From: Chlorokybus atmophyticus
Lineage: Eukaryota > Streptophyta > Chlorokybophyceae > Chlorokybales > Chlorokybaceae
Assembly: GCA_009103225.1 (NCBI GenBank)
Contig: RHPI01002533.1
Location: forward strand, 1,369,186 to 1,433,185
Direction of reading: 5' to 3'
DNA length: 64,000 bases
Part shown: piece by piece, positions 10,157 to 21,771 of the stretch
How the letters are laid out: the number at the start of each line of letters is the position of its first letter
Numbering within the stretch: the stretch's first letter is position 1
Program-made: the position numbers and the translations under genes
The notes under the pieces: generated by a model
The model's database searches: none
The model's input: the letters and a program-made list of their open reading frames with translations, nothing else
Told to the model about the DNA's origin: nothing

Positions 10157-11441
10157 AGATGCGCCTAGTGTGTGTGTATTTGCCTCTGACATACAAGTGT
10201 GCACACACCAAGGACAAGTGCAGCAAGCACATCAACTATAGAGACAATGTGCGACCAACTGTATTAAGCAGTATACAGTGTCTTGTGGCGTGCTCCTCCT
10301 TGGTTGCCTCATCGTGATTCCTTTTCTAACACTCGCGAATGAAGTGGCCCTTCATCTTGCAATAGCGACACTCTTTGTCACGTGATGGCTTCCCACCACA
10401 TGCTTTGCTCCTGCTTCGTGTGTGTTTAGAAGATGAGGCAGAAAGTGCGATAGGTTCTCCACCATTCTCTATCTCTTGAACATCCAACTTGCCTTTAACA
10501 GCTAGCAGCTTAGGCACTACATCAGCAAAATTCAAAACCACATCTGAGGACTTCAACACAATCACTAGCATAGCAAAGCTCTTTCCCAAGCCAGCTAAGA
10601 CTGCCCACATCACCTCCTCTTCCTTCACATCGTGGCCCACTGCTGCAAGGTCTTGCCAAAGCTCCCTTGCACGCGAGATGTACTTATGGATTGGCTCTTT
10701 GTGCTCCATCTTCAGAAGTGTCAGCTTGCGTCTCAGCTGCAACTTGCGCGAGTTGCTATTGGCCTTAAAGCGGGTGTCGAAGACCTCCCACGCCTCACGT
10801 CCAGTCTTGCAATCCGCAATAAGAGGGAGATGGAAGTCTTTGACGTGCAAGCCTATCAGTGCAGAAGCTGATTGTGAGTTCTCTGTCCAGGTACCAGCGT
10901 CACCTGTTCTTGGCCGCAATGATGTTGAGGAGGTGGGGTCAACAAAACTCCAGAGCTTTTTGCGGATCAGCACCAACAGCATCTTCAGCGACTATGAAGC
11001 GTAGTTGTGCAGATCAAGGGACTCAATGGGCATCCTATCTGTGAAAACCATTGCTTGCTACACAATAGTACAACTCACCCTCCTCCCAAGAACACTCTAC
11101 TAGTAGGCGCCTATGCTCAACACTTTCTCCCACTAGCACAAGCGATTGCACAAGCGAGTGTGGGCCCATAACTTGTTGAGAACTAGTGATGCGCCTAGTG
11201 TGTGTATTTGCCTCTTACATACAAGTGTGCACACACCAAGGACAAGTGCGGCAAGCACGCCAGTTATAGAGACAATGTGCGACCCACTGTATTAAGCAGT
11301 ATACAGTGTCTTATATACTATGCTACCAAGCACTAGTCAACTCCAGTTAACTCTGTTCAAAGTCAATATTGGTCAACACTAGTCAATGGTCAAAGTCAAC
11401 GGTTAAAGTTAAAGTTGACCATGGTTGACCATAACTGCCGG
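10157..11441 (-). mobile_element. Gag-only copia-type element, copy E
   Basis: Minus strand. The 5' LTR (11174 to about 11441) is truncated in U3. The PBS lies at 11160-11173. The 3' LTR is reduced to about 10157-10282 and fused directly to the end of gag, so the whole 3' non-coding region has been deleted. Confidence 0.8.
10326..11051 (-). pseudogene. copia-type Gag, two in-frame stops
   Basis: Starts at ATG 11051 and keeps one frame through the point where copy A is shifted, so it shows the original frame. Two stops are seen against copy A: a tryptophan codon became TAG (10992-10994) early in the gene, and the glutamine after the zinc knuckle became TAG (10326-10328). The knuckle here reads CRYCKMKGHFIREC. 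Confidence 0.85.
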
Positions 11442-11461
11442 TGGGGTGGGGTGGGGTGGGG
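11442..11461. repeat. (GGGGT)n minisatellite
   Basis: Four GGGGT units at the junction between the truncated LTR of copy E and the gag start of copy G. The unit resembles the 'gaggtggggtcaac' that occurs once in the other gag copies, so it looks like an expansion of that site. Confidence 0.8.
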
Positions 11462-12076
11462 TCAACAAAACTCCAGAGCTTCTTGCGGATCAGCACCAAC
11501 TTTATCTTCAGCGACCATGAAGCGTAGCTGTGCAGATCAAAGTGTTGAAGGTTAAGCATATGAGGTTTGCTAGTATAGTATGCTTATGGTACCGTCAGCT
11601 TGTTGATGTTACTAACAGCATGTGCGGCCGTTGCGCAATGGGAGTTACAGTCAACAAGAGTTACGGGAGTTACGAGAGTTACGGTCAACTTTCACTCTGA
11701 CCATTGACTAGGGTTGACGAGGGTTGACTATGACCGTTGACTAGTGTTGACTAGAGTTGACTTTAACTAGGGTTGACTAGTCTTTTTGGTGTTGACTAGC
11801 TTAGTATATAAGTCACTAAATGTGGCGCATACAAGTGGAACTGCAATAGAAACATACTTCTCTTTGTTGTTGACATGATATTGCACTTGTTGTTCCCCTA
11901 GTGTGAGCGCATGTATGAGGTAGGGCGCATACATGCACACTAGTTCTTAACAGGTTATGGGCCCACACATGCTTAGAGTGTAAGTGTATTGTCGTCGTGT
12001 GGGAAGTTGTGGTTGCTTAAGGGGAGTACGTTGCGGGCTCTTTGTGTAGCAGAAGGACAACCAATGCCAAGGAAGC

Positions 12077-12175
12077 ATGGACAACATGAAGATCACGATT
12101 GAGCCACTGGACGTGGATAACTACAGCACCTACGGGAGCACCAATAGCAAGAAGGGTGAGAGAATTGCACTCTAG
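12077..12175 (+). pseudogene. Truncated copia-type Gag start
   Basis: ATG 12077 opens MDNMKITIEPLDVDNYSTYG, matching the first residues of copia Gags (IxxLxxxNYxxW). It stops at TAG 12173-12175. The tryptophan expected after NYSTY is glycine here. Confidence 0.55.
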
Positions 12176-12664
12176 GGCTATGATGTAGGTTGGAGAAGGA
12201 GGAGGAGATGGTGGCAATCTCCTTGTAATGAAGCTGGGAATATCTAGCTTCGTGCCGAGTGCGAGCAGTACTTGGTGGAGGAGGCGTCCTTCATACGTGG
12301 GAGCTGGTGTATTTCAGCTTGAAGTGTTGCAGTGCGTGAAGTACTTGCGGGGCGTGCCAAGAGCGCGTGGTTGCTGTCTACTCAATAGCATGGTGTTTGA
12401 GCGTAATGCTTGAACATGGATATGAGAGGAGTAGCTAAGCGCGAAAAGCGTGGAGGTTACACTCTTCGAGCATGGTATAGTGCTCAAGGTATACTATATG
12501 CAAGCGAGCAGTTTGCAGGGTGACAAGCATTGGGAGCGAGCAGCTCGAGGTGCTAGCGTCATGTATTGGAGCGAGAAGTTCCAAGTCAACTTGAAGGCAA
12601 TGATGGCATGGGAGCTTGTGCATGCTGATATGCAGATGCGGACAACAAGCTGCCTGCGTGGGAG

Positions 12665-13075
12665 TGTTGAAGGTTAAGCACATGAGGTTTGCTAGTATAG
12701 TATGCTTGTAGTACCGTCAGCTTGTTGATGTTACTTGGTCCATGTGCGGCGGTTACGCAATGGGAGTTACAATCAACAGGAGTTACGGGAATTACGCTAG
12801 TTACGGTCAACTTTGACTTTGACCATTGACTAGGGTTGATTAGGGTTGACTTTGAGTGTTGACTAGTGTTGACTAGCGTTGACTTTGACTAGGGTTGACT
12901 AGTCTTTTCTAGTGTTGGCTAGCTTATTATACAAGTCACTGTATGTGGCGCATACAAGTGGAACGGCAATAGGAACATACTTCTTTTTGTTGTTAACATG
13001 CTATTGCACTTGTTGTTCCCCAAGTGTGAGCGCATTTATGAGGTAGGGCGCATACATGCACACTAGTTCTTAACA
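12665..13075 (+). repeat. 3' LTR of copy F (LTR family 2)
   Basis: Starts TGTTGAAGG, ends TTCTTAACA. It carries the same type of GTTACG and TTGAC arrays as family 1 but has a different U3 head and R/U5. Confidence 0.88.
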
Positions 13076-13230
13076 CAAGGGACTCAATGGGCATCCTATT
13101 TGTGTCAGCCATTGCTACACAATAGTACAACTCACCCTCTCCCCAAGAACACTCTACTAGTAGGTGCCTATGCTTAACACTTTTACTCACTAGCACAAGC
13201 AACCTCACAAGCGAGTGTGGGCCCATAACC

Positions 13231-13587
13231 TGTTGAGAACTAGTTATGCGCCTAGTGTGTGTATTTGCCTCTTACATACAAGTGTGTACACACCAAGGAC
13301 AAGTGCAGCAAGCATGCCAACTATAAAGACAATGTGCGACCCACTGTATTAAGCAGTATACAGTGTCTTATATACTATGCTACTAAGCACTAGTCAACTC
13401 TAGTCAACTCTGGTCAAAGTCAACACTAGTCAACACTAGTCAGTGGTCAATGTCAACGGTTAAAGTCAAAGTTGATCATGGTTGACTCTTCTTGTAATTC
13501 TCGTAATTTTAAAGGTTAAGCTGATCGTACCAACTACATGTAGGCGCCGCCTATACATGTACTTTCTACAACTTATAACATTTAACA
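13231..13587 (-). repeat. 5' LTR of copy G (LTR family 1)
   Basis: 357 bp, plus-strand ends TGTTGAGAACT and ATTTAACA. About 20 bases right after it (13588-13607) repeat the end of a family-1 LTR in plus orientation, so it landed in or beside another LTR. Confidence 0.85.
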
Positions 13588-13639
13588 CGCATCACTAGTT
13601 CTCAACAACCCTCGAGACCATCACCCCACGCCTACTCAG

Positions 13640-13790
13640 GACGAGCACCGCGCATCCACTGCATGCCATGATGAGGCTGCAGCACAATCCAACCCACGCC
13701 CCAACAACAATAATGGTGGTGCGAAGAAAGGGACGCGTGCTTGCCATTACTGCGATAAAGAGGGACACCTAGAGAAGGATATTGAAAGTT
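13640..13790 (+). pseudogene. copia Gag C-terminus
   Basis: Frame reads RACHYCDKEGHLEKDI: a zinc knuckle in which the last cysteine is isoleucine. It ends shortly after at a TGA. Confidence 0.65.
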
Positions 13791-14009
13791 GAAGCGCGAT
13801 TAGCAACACAAACAAGGTTCTGACAGGCAGGCAGTAACTTGCTGCACAACTGGTATCGAAAGCGCTTGGTTGTTCGAGTCTGCGTGCACACAATATATGA
13901 CCCCACACAGACATGAGTTTTAGGAATACTATGCTCTGAGCAATGCTGCTGGTGTAAAAGTGAGCTTAGATAATAAGATGCACTTGCAAGCGGTAGGAGT
14001 GGGTAGAGT

Positions 14010-15072
14010 CATTTTACACACTATGGTGGCGGGTGCTACACATGATGTGGCCCTAAAGGAGGCAATTCTTGTGCCAGGATTAGCTTCCCGCATGTTCTCC
14101 GTATGAAGAGCTACAAGCGCAAGCGCAAAAGTTGACTTCACTTTAGCAGTGTCAAGTTACGGCGAACAACATTGTTTTGATGAAGGGCATACTGCAACAG
14201 AGCTTGTGTTGTATCACACTAGATTGGCAGAATGCGTTGTCTGCAACAGTCACACTATTGGCTACAGCTCATCTCAGGCATCAAAGACTAGGACATCTTG
14301 GGTGGGACAACCTCACAAGACTGGTTGCTAAAGACATGGTGGAAGGGATTGGCATTGAAGTGGAGGACATCAAGGCAGCAACATGTGATGTTTGCGATAC
14401 ATACGTGTTGAGCAAGATGCCTAAACAGCCTTTTCCCAACTACCCACACTAGTTCAGCACTCTTGCAGGTTGTGCACATGGAAGTGTGTGGTCCCATACC
14501 AGTCGCGTCCATTGCCACTTTCCTAAATAACTTCAGCAAGCTATGAGCCATTGTTCCGGTTGCTGCCAAGTCAGATGTTGCTGTTGGTGTGAATAGGACG
14601 CTCACCTCATGTGCAACACAAGCAAAGACAAAGGTATTGGCATTGAGGAGTGGTAGGGGTTCCGTGTACCTCAACCAAAACCTTAAAGCACTTGGAGGAG
14701 TACGGCATCAAGCATGAGACGGTGGCACCCTACATCCCGGAGCAAAACGGTGCTGATGAGCGCCTCAACCGCACACTTGTAAAGCGTGTGCGTGCCATGC
14801 AGAGCTTGACAAAGCCTTACGAGCTAAAGCAAATCACGGCCAACTACATCCACAATAAGTCACCTACGAGCTTCAAGGTCAAAACCCCGTGGGAGTTATT
14901 GTATAGTGAGAAGCCTGATGTAATGCACATGCATGTGTTTAGAGCCGAGGCGTATCCACACATCCTAAAGCACCTGAGAAAGCTTGAGGGAGACAGGCGC
15001 GTCTTTATCGGATGCAAGCCCAACTCCAAGGCATCTATGATCTTGCTCGAGGGCGGCAAGATTGTAGTTTAA
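14010..15072 (+). pseudogene. copia protease linker and integrase
   Basis: VALKEAILVPGLASRMFSV (14048-14104) is the protease-integrase linker. LRHQRLGHLGWDNLTRLV then ATCDVCDTYVLSK give the HHCC zinc domain (14260-14430). The core is broken around 14450-14650, then YIPEQNGADERLNRTLVKRV (from 14731) and the integrase C-terminus follow, to TAA at 15070-15072. Confidence 0.85.
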
Positions 15073-15346
15073 AGGGATGTTATCGTTGACGAGAACACGA
15101 TGTAATACCAACAACACCTTCAACACCTGTGGCAAGTAACATTGCAGCTAAGCTAGAGGTTAGCACTACCAATATGGTTGTTTTTGGGAAGGTCATTCTT
15201 GAAGCGGTTGTTCTGAGATTGCACCACACCTCGAGGAGAAGGAAATTGTACCTACGAGAGAGCAAAATGGGCGCTACCCTATGAGACACAAAGCGCCACC
15301 ACACTTCACACAGTGGTTTCATTCCTTAAGCGCTACACCAAGTAAT

Positions 15347-15925
15347 GGGAAGGAGCCGAGCACCTACCATGAGGCCATTACAGCTCCAGATGCAGAGTTG
15401 TGGCGCAAGGCTATGGACGAGGGGATTGCTTTAATACACGTCAACAAGACTCGGGTACTTGAACAGGTTCACCAGTGGACCACTGCCACCGCATGACACC
15501 TCTACAAGTAAGCTTCGGCTTATAATAGAGAAAACAATCATGATGACCAATAGCTTTACGAAGCCACGCAGCACCATGTGGATGATGAAGAGACGAGAGA
15601 CCTTCGCCAATAAATGGAGGGTCAAGCGCGACAACAAGTAAAGGGAAGGAGCCGAGCACCTACCATGAGGCCATTACAGCTCAAGATGCAGAGTTGTGGC
15701 GCAAGGCTATGGACGAGGGGATTGCTTTAATACACGTCAATAAGACTCGGATACTTGAACAGGTACATCAGTGGACCACTGCCACCGCACGACACCTCTA
15801 CAAGTAAGTTTCGGCTCCTTGATAGAGAAAACAATCGTAATGACCAATAGCTTTACGGAGCCACGCAGCACCATATGGATGATAAAGAGACGAAAGACCT
15901 TTGCCAACTAATGGAGGGTCAGCTT
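15347..15925 (+). repeat. Two-copy tandem duplication of copia RT start
   Basis: Period 296 bp. Each copy encodes EPSTYHEAITAPDAELWRKA, the conserved opening of copia RT (EPxxxxEA...W..AM). Both lose the frame afterwards. Differences between copies are few, so the duplication is later than the loss of function. Confidence 0.85.
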
Positions 15926-16589
15926 CGAAGACACGAAAGTGCTGCAAGTTAGCGTATACCCTCTTCCCCTTTTGCATGCTGAGCTCACCCTCGTGATCGC
16001 CTACGTTATGCTGCTTACCATTCTGCCAAACCATTTATGGGGACCGCCATAGGCACCATTAGGAGCGCGCTATCATTATGGAAGCACTCCAATGGGCAAA
16101 GGAAGCCGCCACCAGGTATATCCCAACTTACAAAGCATCAAGCCCCAGCATGCCCAGCACCTCGACAATAGTCTTTTCCAGTGTTGACTAGCTTAATATA
16201 TAAGCCACTGTATGTGTTGCATACAGGTGGAACTGCAATCGGAACATACTTCTCTTTGTTGTTGACATGCTATTGCACTTGTTGTTTCCCTAGTGTGAGC
16301 GCATGTATGAGGTAGGGCGCATACATGCACACTAGTTCTTAACATGGCTTATAGCATGGTTTGCCATTGAGGGAGTCTTTAAAACCACCTGAACAAGGCC
16401 ATGCGTGGCGTGGTAGAACCTGATGCGACAAGTATGAGGAGGAAACAAGGAGTATTGCAACCTTGTAGTCTTAATAGAATTAGCACCTGCGCACTCATTT
16501 CTTTACCGTCCAAGGTGCTTAGTTGCAGAGGGAATTTGACCTCTTGCTTAATTGTCACTTTATGATCATCGCCGCGCCAACCGTGCTCA

Positions 16590-17166
16590 TCCACAAGCTA
16601 ATAGGCTTGCAGCACAAATGGTGCAGATCGTCAGGAAGGCCTTGCGGCGCTATTGCTCTCACCTTTAGAGAGATTTGGATGACTTTCTGCCGTGGATTGC
16701 GCTCGGATGCTGCTATATAAGATGAGCTGCCTGCACTTTTTCATCCCTTACATCCTCATATTTGGACAAGAGCTTGCGCTTTCCTCTGTAATGAACATGC
16801 AAGTGAGGCCGTCAAAGACATCCTCATCAAACCCACCCATATACTGGAGGTATTAACGGCGCGTGCCGTCCTGCTTAACACGTCGGACCCTTAGCGTTCG
16901 CCAACCTTCAAAACCGTGCGACGCCAAGACCAGCATTATTATGACAATGTGCGCCGCAGCAACCGCGTGCTTCAGACTCGTCGATTCCACAAGATGGACT
17001 ATGTTTATCGCAAAACGCAAACCACCAACACTCCGGACCACGCCAACCATGGCATTGTGTACAAGGTGGTGCAGGTGCGCAGCAAAGGCACTCTGTTGCT
17101 GTGTTACATCGCGGGCCACTCTTTAACGGACCACGTGGAGAATTGCTTTCCCTATTACCTGCCATA
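16590..17166 (+). pseudogene. Gypsy integrase C-terminal fragment (unit 1; repeats at +1434, +2868)
   Basis: Reads LAAQMVQIVRKALRRY, then DDFLPWIALG, then YDNVRRSNRVLQTRRFHKMD, MDYVYRKTQT and VYKVVQV. It matches the integrase tail of the element at 31257-42905 (YVYRMTQT, VYKVLKV, DNMENCAPCHLP). Stops interrupt it and it ends at TAA (17165-17167), where that element would go on into a PHD finger. Confidence 0.75.
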
Positions 17167-17349
17167 AGTAGGCGGCCTTGGCAAGCCTTGCCTCAGGGTG
17201 CGCTTCACGAAGTGCACCGGGTGATCAACTGTAAAGAAGTGTAACACTTGTTGGGAGTAGTGCCATGAAGACCGCAGCTTTGGAGTCACGCCTGCCATCC
17301 TCAACGCCAAAATTGTCACCACCTCGGCGAAACTACCATGGCGCTGCCG

Positions 17350-17417
17350 CAGGTGCCAGGCTCATTGCAAGGACGCCTAATCATGACTAGGCGTCCATGC
17401 AATGAGCCTGGCACCTG
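17350..17417. repeat. 30-bp inverted repeat with 8-nt loop (also 18784-18851)
   Basis: Arms 17350-17379 and 17388-17417 pair over 30 bp with one mismatch. The loop is ATCATGAC. The hairpin is present in units 1 and 2. Unit 3 ends before it. Confidence 0.95.
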
Positions 17418-20193
17418 TGGGGGGGCTTGTTTAGTGATCAATACTTTTTACCAAGTTAAGGGGCACTGCTACGCGCAGTGCAGGTGCGGTGTTTGGTCAC
17501 ATGCAAGTTGCTCGATAGCACCACTTGTCCTGAGTACTTGGATACATTATGTACGAGATCCCGATCAAGCATCAAGCCCCAGCATGCCCAGCACCTCGAC
17601 AATAGTCTTTTCCAGTGTTGACTAGCTTAATATATAAGCCACTGTATGTGTTGCATACAGGTGGAACTGCAATCGGAACATACTTCTCTTTGTTGTTGAC
17701 ATGCTATTGCACTTGTTGTTTCCCTAGTGTGAGCGCATGTATGAGGTAGGGCGCATACATGCACACTAGTTCTTAACATGGCTTATAGCATGGTTTGCCA
17801 TTGAGGGAGTCTTTAAAACCACCTGAACAAGGCCAGGCGTGGCGTGGTAGAACCTGATGCGATAAGTATGAGGAGGAAACAAGGAGTATTGCAACCTTGT
17901 AGTCTTAATAGAATTAGCACCTGCGCACTCATTTCTTTACCGTCCAAGGTGCTTAGTTGCAGAGGGAATTTGACCTCTTGCTTAATTGTCACTTTATGAT
18001 CATCGCCGCGCCAACCGTGCTCATCCACAAGCTAATAGGCTTGCAGCACAAATGGTGCAGATCGTCAGGAAGGCCTTGCGGCGCTATTGCTCTCACCTTT
18101 AGAGAGATTTGGATGACTTTCTGCCGTGGATTGCGCTCGGATGCTGCTATATAAGATGAGCTGCCTGCACTTTTTCATCCCTTACATCCTCATATTTGGA
18201 CAAGAGCTTGCGCTTTCCTCTGTAATGAACATGCAAGTGAGGCCGTCAAAGACATCCTCATCAAACCCACCCATATACTGGAGGTATTAACGGCGCGTGC
18301 CGTCCTGCTTAACACGTCGGACCCTTAGCGTTCGCCAACCTTCAAAACCGTGCGACGCCAAGACCAGCATTATTATGACAATGTGCGCCGCAGCAACCGC
18401 GTGCTTCAGACTCGTCGATTCCACAAGATGGACTATGTTTATCGCAAAACGCAAACCACCAACACTCCGGACCACGCCAACCATGGCATTGTGTACAAGG
18501 TGGTGCAGGTGCGCAGCAAAGGCACTCTGTTGCTGTGTTACATCGCGGGCCACTCTTTAACGGACCACGTGGAGAATTGCTTTCCCTATTACCTGCCATA
18601 AGTAGGCGGCCTTGGCAAGCCTTGCCTCAGGGTGCGCTTCACGAAGTGCACCGGGTGATCAACTGTAAAGAAGTGTAACACTTGTTGGGAGTAGTGCCAT
18701 GAAGACCGCAGCTTTGGAGTCACGCCTGCCATCCTCAACGCCAAAATTGTCACCACCTCGGCGAAACTACCATGGCGCTGCCGCAGGTGCCAGGCTCATT
18801 GCAAGGACGCCTAATCATGACTAGGCGTCCATGCAATGAGCCTGGCACCTGTGGGGGGGCTTGTTTAGTGATCAATACTTTTTACCAAGTTAAGGGGCAC
18901 TGCTACGCGCAGTGCAGGTGCGGTGTTTGGTCACATGCAAGTTGCTCGATAGCACCACTTGTCCTGAGTACTTGGATACATTATGTACGAGATCCCGATC
19001 AAGCATCAAGCCCCAGCATGCCCAGCACCTCGACAATAGTCTTTTCCAGTGTTGACTAGCTTAATATATAAGCCACTGTATGTGTTGCATACAGGTGGAA
19101 CTGCAATCGGAACATACTTCTCTTTGTTGTTGACATGCTATTGCACTTGTTGTTTCCCTAGTGTGAGCGCATGTATGAGGTAGGGCGCATACATGCACAC
19201 TAGTTCTTAACATGGCTTATAGCATGGTTTGCCATTGAGGGAGTCTTTAAAACCACCTGAACAAGGCCAGGCGTGGCGTGGTAGAACCTGATGCGATAAG
19301 TATGAGGAGGAAACAAGGAGTATTGCAACCTTGTAGTCTTAATAGAATTAGCACCTGCGCACTCATTTCTTTACCGTCCAAGGTGCTTAGTTGCAGAGGG
19401 AATTTGACCTCTTGCTTAATTGTCACTTTATGATCATCGCCGCGCCAACCGTGCTCATCCACAAGCTAATAGGCTTGCAGCACAAATGGTGCAGATCGTC
19501 AGGAAGGCCTTGCGGCGCTATTGCTCTCACCTTTAGAGAGATTTGGATGACTTTCTGCCGTGGATTGCGCTCGGATGCTGCTATATAAGATGAGCTGCCT
19601 GCACTTTTTCATCCCTTACATCCTCATATTTGGACAAGAGCTTGCGCTTTCCTCTGTAATGAACATGCAAGTGAGGCCGTCAAAGACATCCTCATCAAAC
19701 CCACCCATATACTGGAGGTATTAACGGCGCGTGCCGTCCTGCTTAACACGTCGGACCCTTAGCGTTCGCCAACCTTCAAAACCGTGCGACGCCAAGACCA
19801 GCATTATTATGACAATGTGCGCCGCAGCAACCGCGTGCTTCAGACTCGTCGATTCCACAAGATGGACTATGTTTATCGCAAAACGCAAACCACCAACACT
19901 CCGGACCACGCCAACCATGGCATTGTGTACAAGGTGGTGCAGGTGCGCAGCAAAGGCACTCTGTTGCTGTGTTACATCGCGGGCCACTCTTTAACGGACC
20001 ACGTGGAGAATTGCTTTCCCTATTACCTGCCATAAGTAGGCGGCCTTGGCAAGCCTTGCCTCAGGGTGCGCTTCACGAAGTGCACCGGGTGATCAACTGT
20101 AAAGAAGTGTAACACTTGTTGGGAGTAGTGCCATGAAGACCGCAGCTTTGGAGTCACGCCTGCCATCCTCAACGCCAAAATTGTCACCACCTC

Positions 20194-20470
20194 GCGCCCT
20201 ACCTCATACATGTGCTCACACTAGGGGAACAACAAGTGCAATAGCATGTCAACAACAAAGAGAAGTATGTTCCTATTGCAGTTCCACCTGTATGCGCCAC
20301 ATAAAGTGACTTATATACTAAGCTAGACAACACTAGAATAGACTAGTCAACCCTAGTCAAAGTCAACTCTAGTCAACACTAGTCAACGATTAAAGTCAAC
20401 CCCAATCAACCCTAGTCAATGGTTAAAGGCAAAGTTGACCGTAACTCTCGTAACTGTCATAAATACAGGT
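20194..20470 (-). mobile_element. Family-2 LTR fragment
   Basis: cgccctacctcatacatg... through the inverted TTGAC (GTCAA) array to cgtaactctcgtaactg matches the minus strand of the family-2 LTR. It abuts the truncated third array unit exactly, so array growth or a deletion used this LTR as an endpoint. Confidence 0.8.
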
Positions 20471-21235
20471 TACACTGGTGTAACCGGACACCCCGCGCAG
20501 CGGGGTGGCAGTCCCACCGGACGGCCTCACCGGACGGTTATCGTCCGGTGAGGCCGCGAAACCATGACATAAGATAAGCTGCGTTATGGCGCCGTTATGC
20601 ACCGATCACGTTCGTTGGATGGCTTAGGGTTAGGGTGTATAGCGGCACGGGCGGAAGAGCAACGTCTGCCTCTGTCATTAGGCTGCTAGCCTAGCAATGC
20701 TAGCCTAGCAGTACTAGGCCGGCGGTCAAGCCAAGGCGGCTAACTAAGGCGGCTAAGTGCAGCGATGAGAGGCAACAGGCCTGTGCAACCAGGCCAGTGA
20801 TCACGCCTAAGGTCACGGTGGTGGTTGCGCCAGGCCAGGGCTGCGGCTGCCGCCAGGTCAGGTGACTTGTACTTTTTTACTTTTTTGTTTTATGTTTTTT
20901 CCTTTTGGCACCTGCCCTGCTTGACCCAAGCGCCCTACTAGGTCAGAAGGGCGGCAGTAGCAACGCGTCTTCAAACCAGGCGGCCAGGCTTGGGTGTTTG
21001 CCACAGACCAGGCAACAAGGCCAAGTGAGTTGCATTTGTAAAATTGTTGATTTTCTCATTTGTGCTTTTTGGTCTTTTTAACACTCAGCTAAACCTTAGC
21101 GTCCTATTGCAGGCTAGGAGAGCGGCGGCAAACATTAGCACAAGCAATTGAGACAGGGCGGTTGCCGTGCCAGCCATTTCAATTAGGTGACTTGGTTGGA
21201 TGAACATATAATATATGAGTAATTGTATGTTGTGT
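20471..21235. other. Non-coding, dyad-rich left part
   Basis: Holds an 8-bp dyad (ggttacac-tg-gtgtaacc, about 20469-20486) and a 15-bp perfect hairpin (20522-20536 with 20542-20556, loop GTTAT). No coding signal was found. Confidence 0.6.
20522..20556. repeat. 15-bp perfect hairpin
   Basis: CGGCCTCACCGGACG, loop GTTAT, and its exact reverse complement. There is no T-run after it. Confidence 0.9.
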
Positions 21236-21332
21236 TTGTTGTTGTTGTTGTTGTTGCTGTTGTTGTAGGTTGTGAAGTCAGGTGTTGCTTGTGTTGTTGT
21301 TGTTGCTTTTGTTGTTATTAAGGTTGTTGTTG
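21236..21332. repeat. Imperfect (TTG)n microsatellite
   Basis: TGT/TTG triplets with interruptions, in a non-coding stretch. Confidence 0.85.
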
Positions 21333-21771
21333 TGTCCAAGCACAGCATGTTGATCTCTCAGTTTAGTTTCGATATCTTTTATATCAGTCAAGCAAGTTTC
21401 CACAAACGCATGAATGAAGGTCGCGCTCCTCCGCTCTCTTCTTTCTGGCAACATAGACCGCCATCAGCAACGCTTGAGAGGCTGACATCCCCTCGTTTGA
21501 CAATAAGATGATGTAATGCCCCAAGTGTGCTGCGAATGTTGAAATCATGCGCATTGCATTTTTTGGTACCCTCAGAGCGTTGGTCGCACATCGCTGTACA
21601 CAACATCAACGAACGCCACCGCGCAAAAGTCAAGACCGGTCTGCAGTCATTTTCAGACGATGCAGATAGTGATGCGCAGCAGGCGAAGGGGGCCGATGTG
21701 GGGGGAGAAAGTCCAGTTTTATGTATGTAAATCTGTATCTGTAGCAACAGGCCCCTCTGCATTGGATGAGA

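Larger units (their letters stand above)
11543..13075 (+). mobile_element. Complete family-2 LTR element, copy F
   Basis: 5' LTR 11543-11952, PBS from 11953 (GGTTATGGGCCCAC), 3' LTR 12665-13075. Flanks are CAAAG (11538-11542) and CAAGG (13076-13080), a target duplication with one mismatch. Joined without the element, the flanks restore the gag leader of copy G. It is non-autonomous: the only recognisable coding piece is a 32-codon gag start. Confidence 0.88.
11442..13587 (-). mobile_element. Gag-only copia-type element, copy G, split by copy F
   Basis: Minus strand. The 5' LTR is 13231-13587 and the PBS 13217-13230. The leader and first codons of gag continue to about 13076, are interrupted by copy F (11543-13075) and resume at 11542-11462. 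The left edge abuts a short GGGGT minisatellite (about 11442-11461) that arose within or next to gag. Confidence 0.8.
13608..16133 (+). mobile_element. Decayed copia element
   Basis: Gag tail, protease linker, integrase and the first RT block follow in copia order, in several frames. No LTRs of its own are visible. A 296-bp segment covering the first RT block is duplicated in tandem (15347-15642, 15643-about 15925). Confidence 0.8.
16134..20193 (+). repeat. Tandem array of a 1,434-bp chimeric transposon unit
   Basis: Units start at 16134, 17568 and 19002. The third is cut at 20193 after about 1,190 bp. Each unit joins a family-2 LTR end (16169-16344 in unit 1), the 3' interior tag of the family-1 element (16345-16470), the last part of a gypsy integrase (16590-17166), and an about 400-bp tail with a long hairpin. 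Units 2 and 3 agree with each other at positions where unit 1 differs (for example aaggccATgcg against aaggccAGgcg). No unit has an intact long ORF. Confidence 0.95.

Noticed and set aside
16134-20193. CRISPR-like or phage repeat array
   Set aside because: The period is 1,434 bp, with no short spacers, and the units are pieces of eukaryotic retrotransposons.
20620-20636. TTAGGGTTAGGG-like bases suggesting telomeric repeat
   Set aside because: Only about two units and no array; chance or a tiny interstitial trace.
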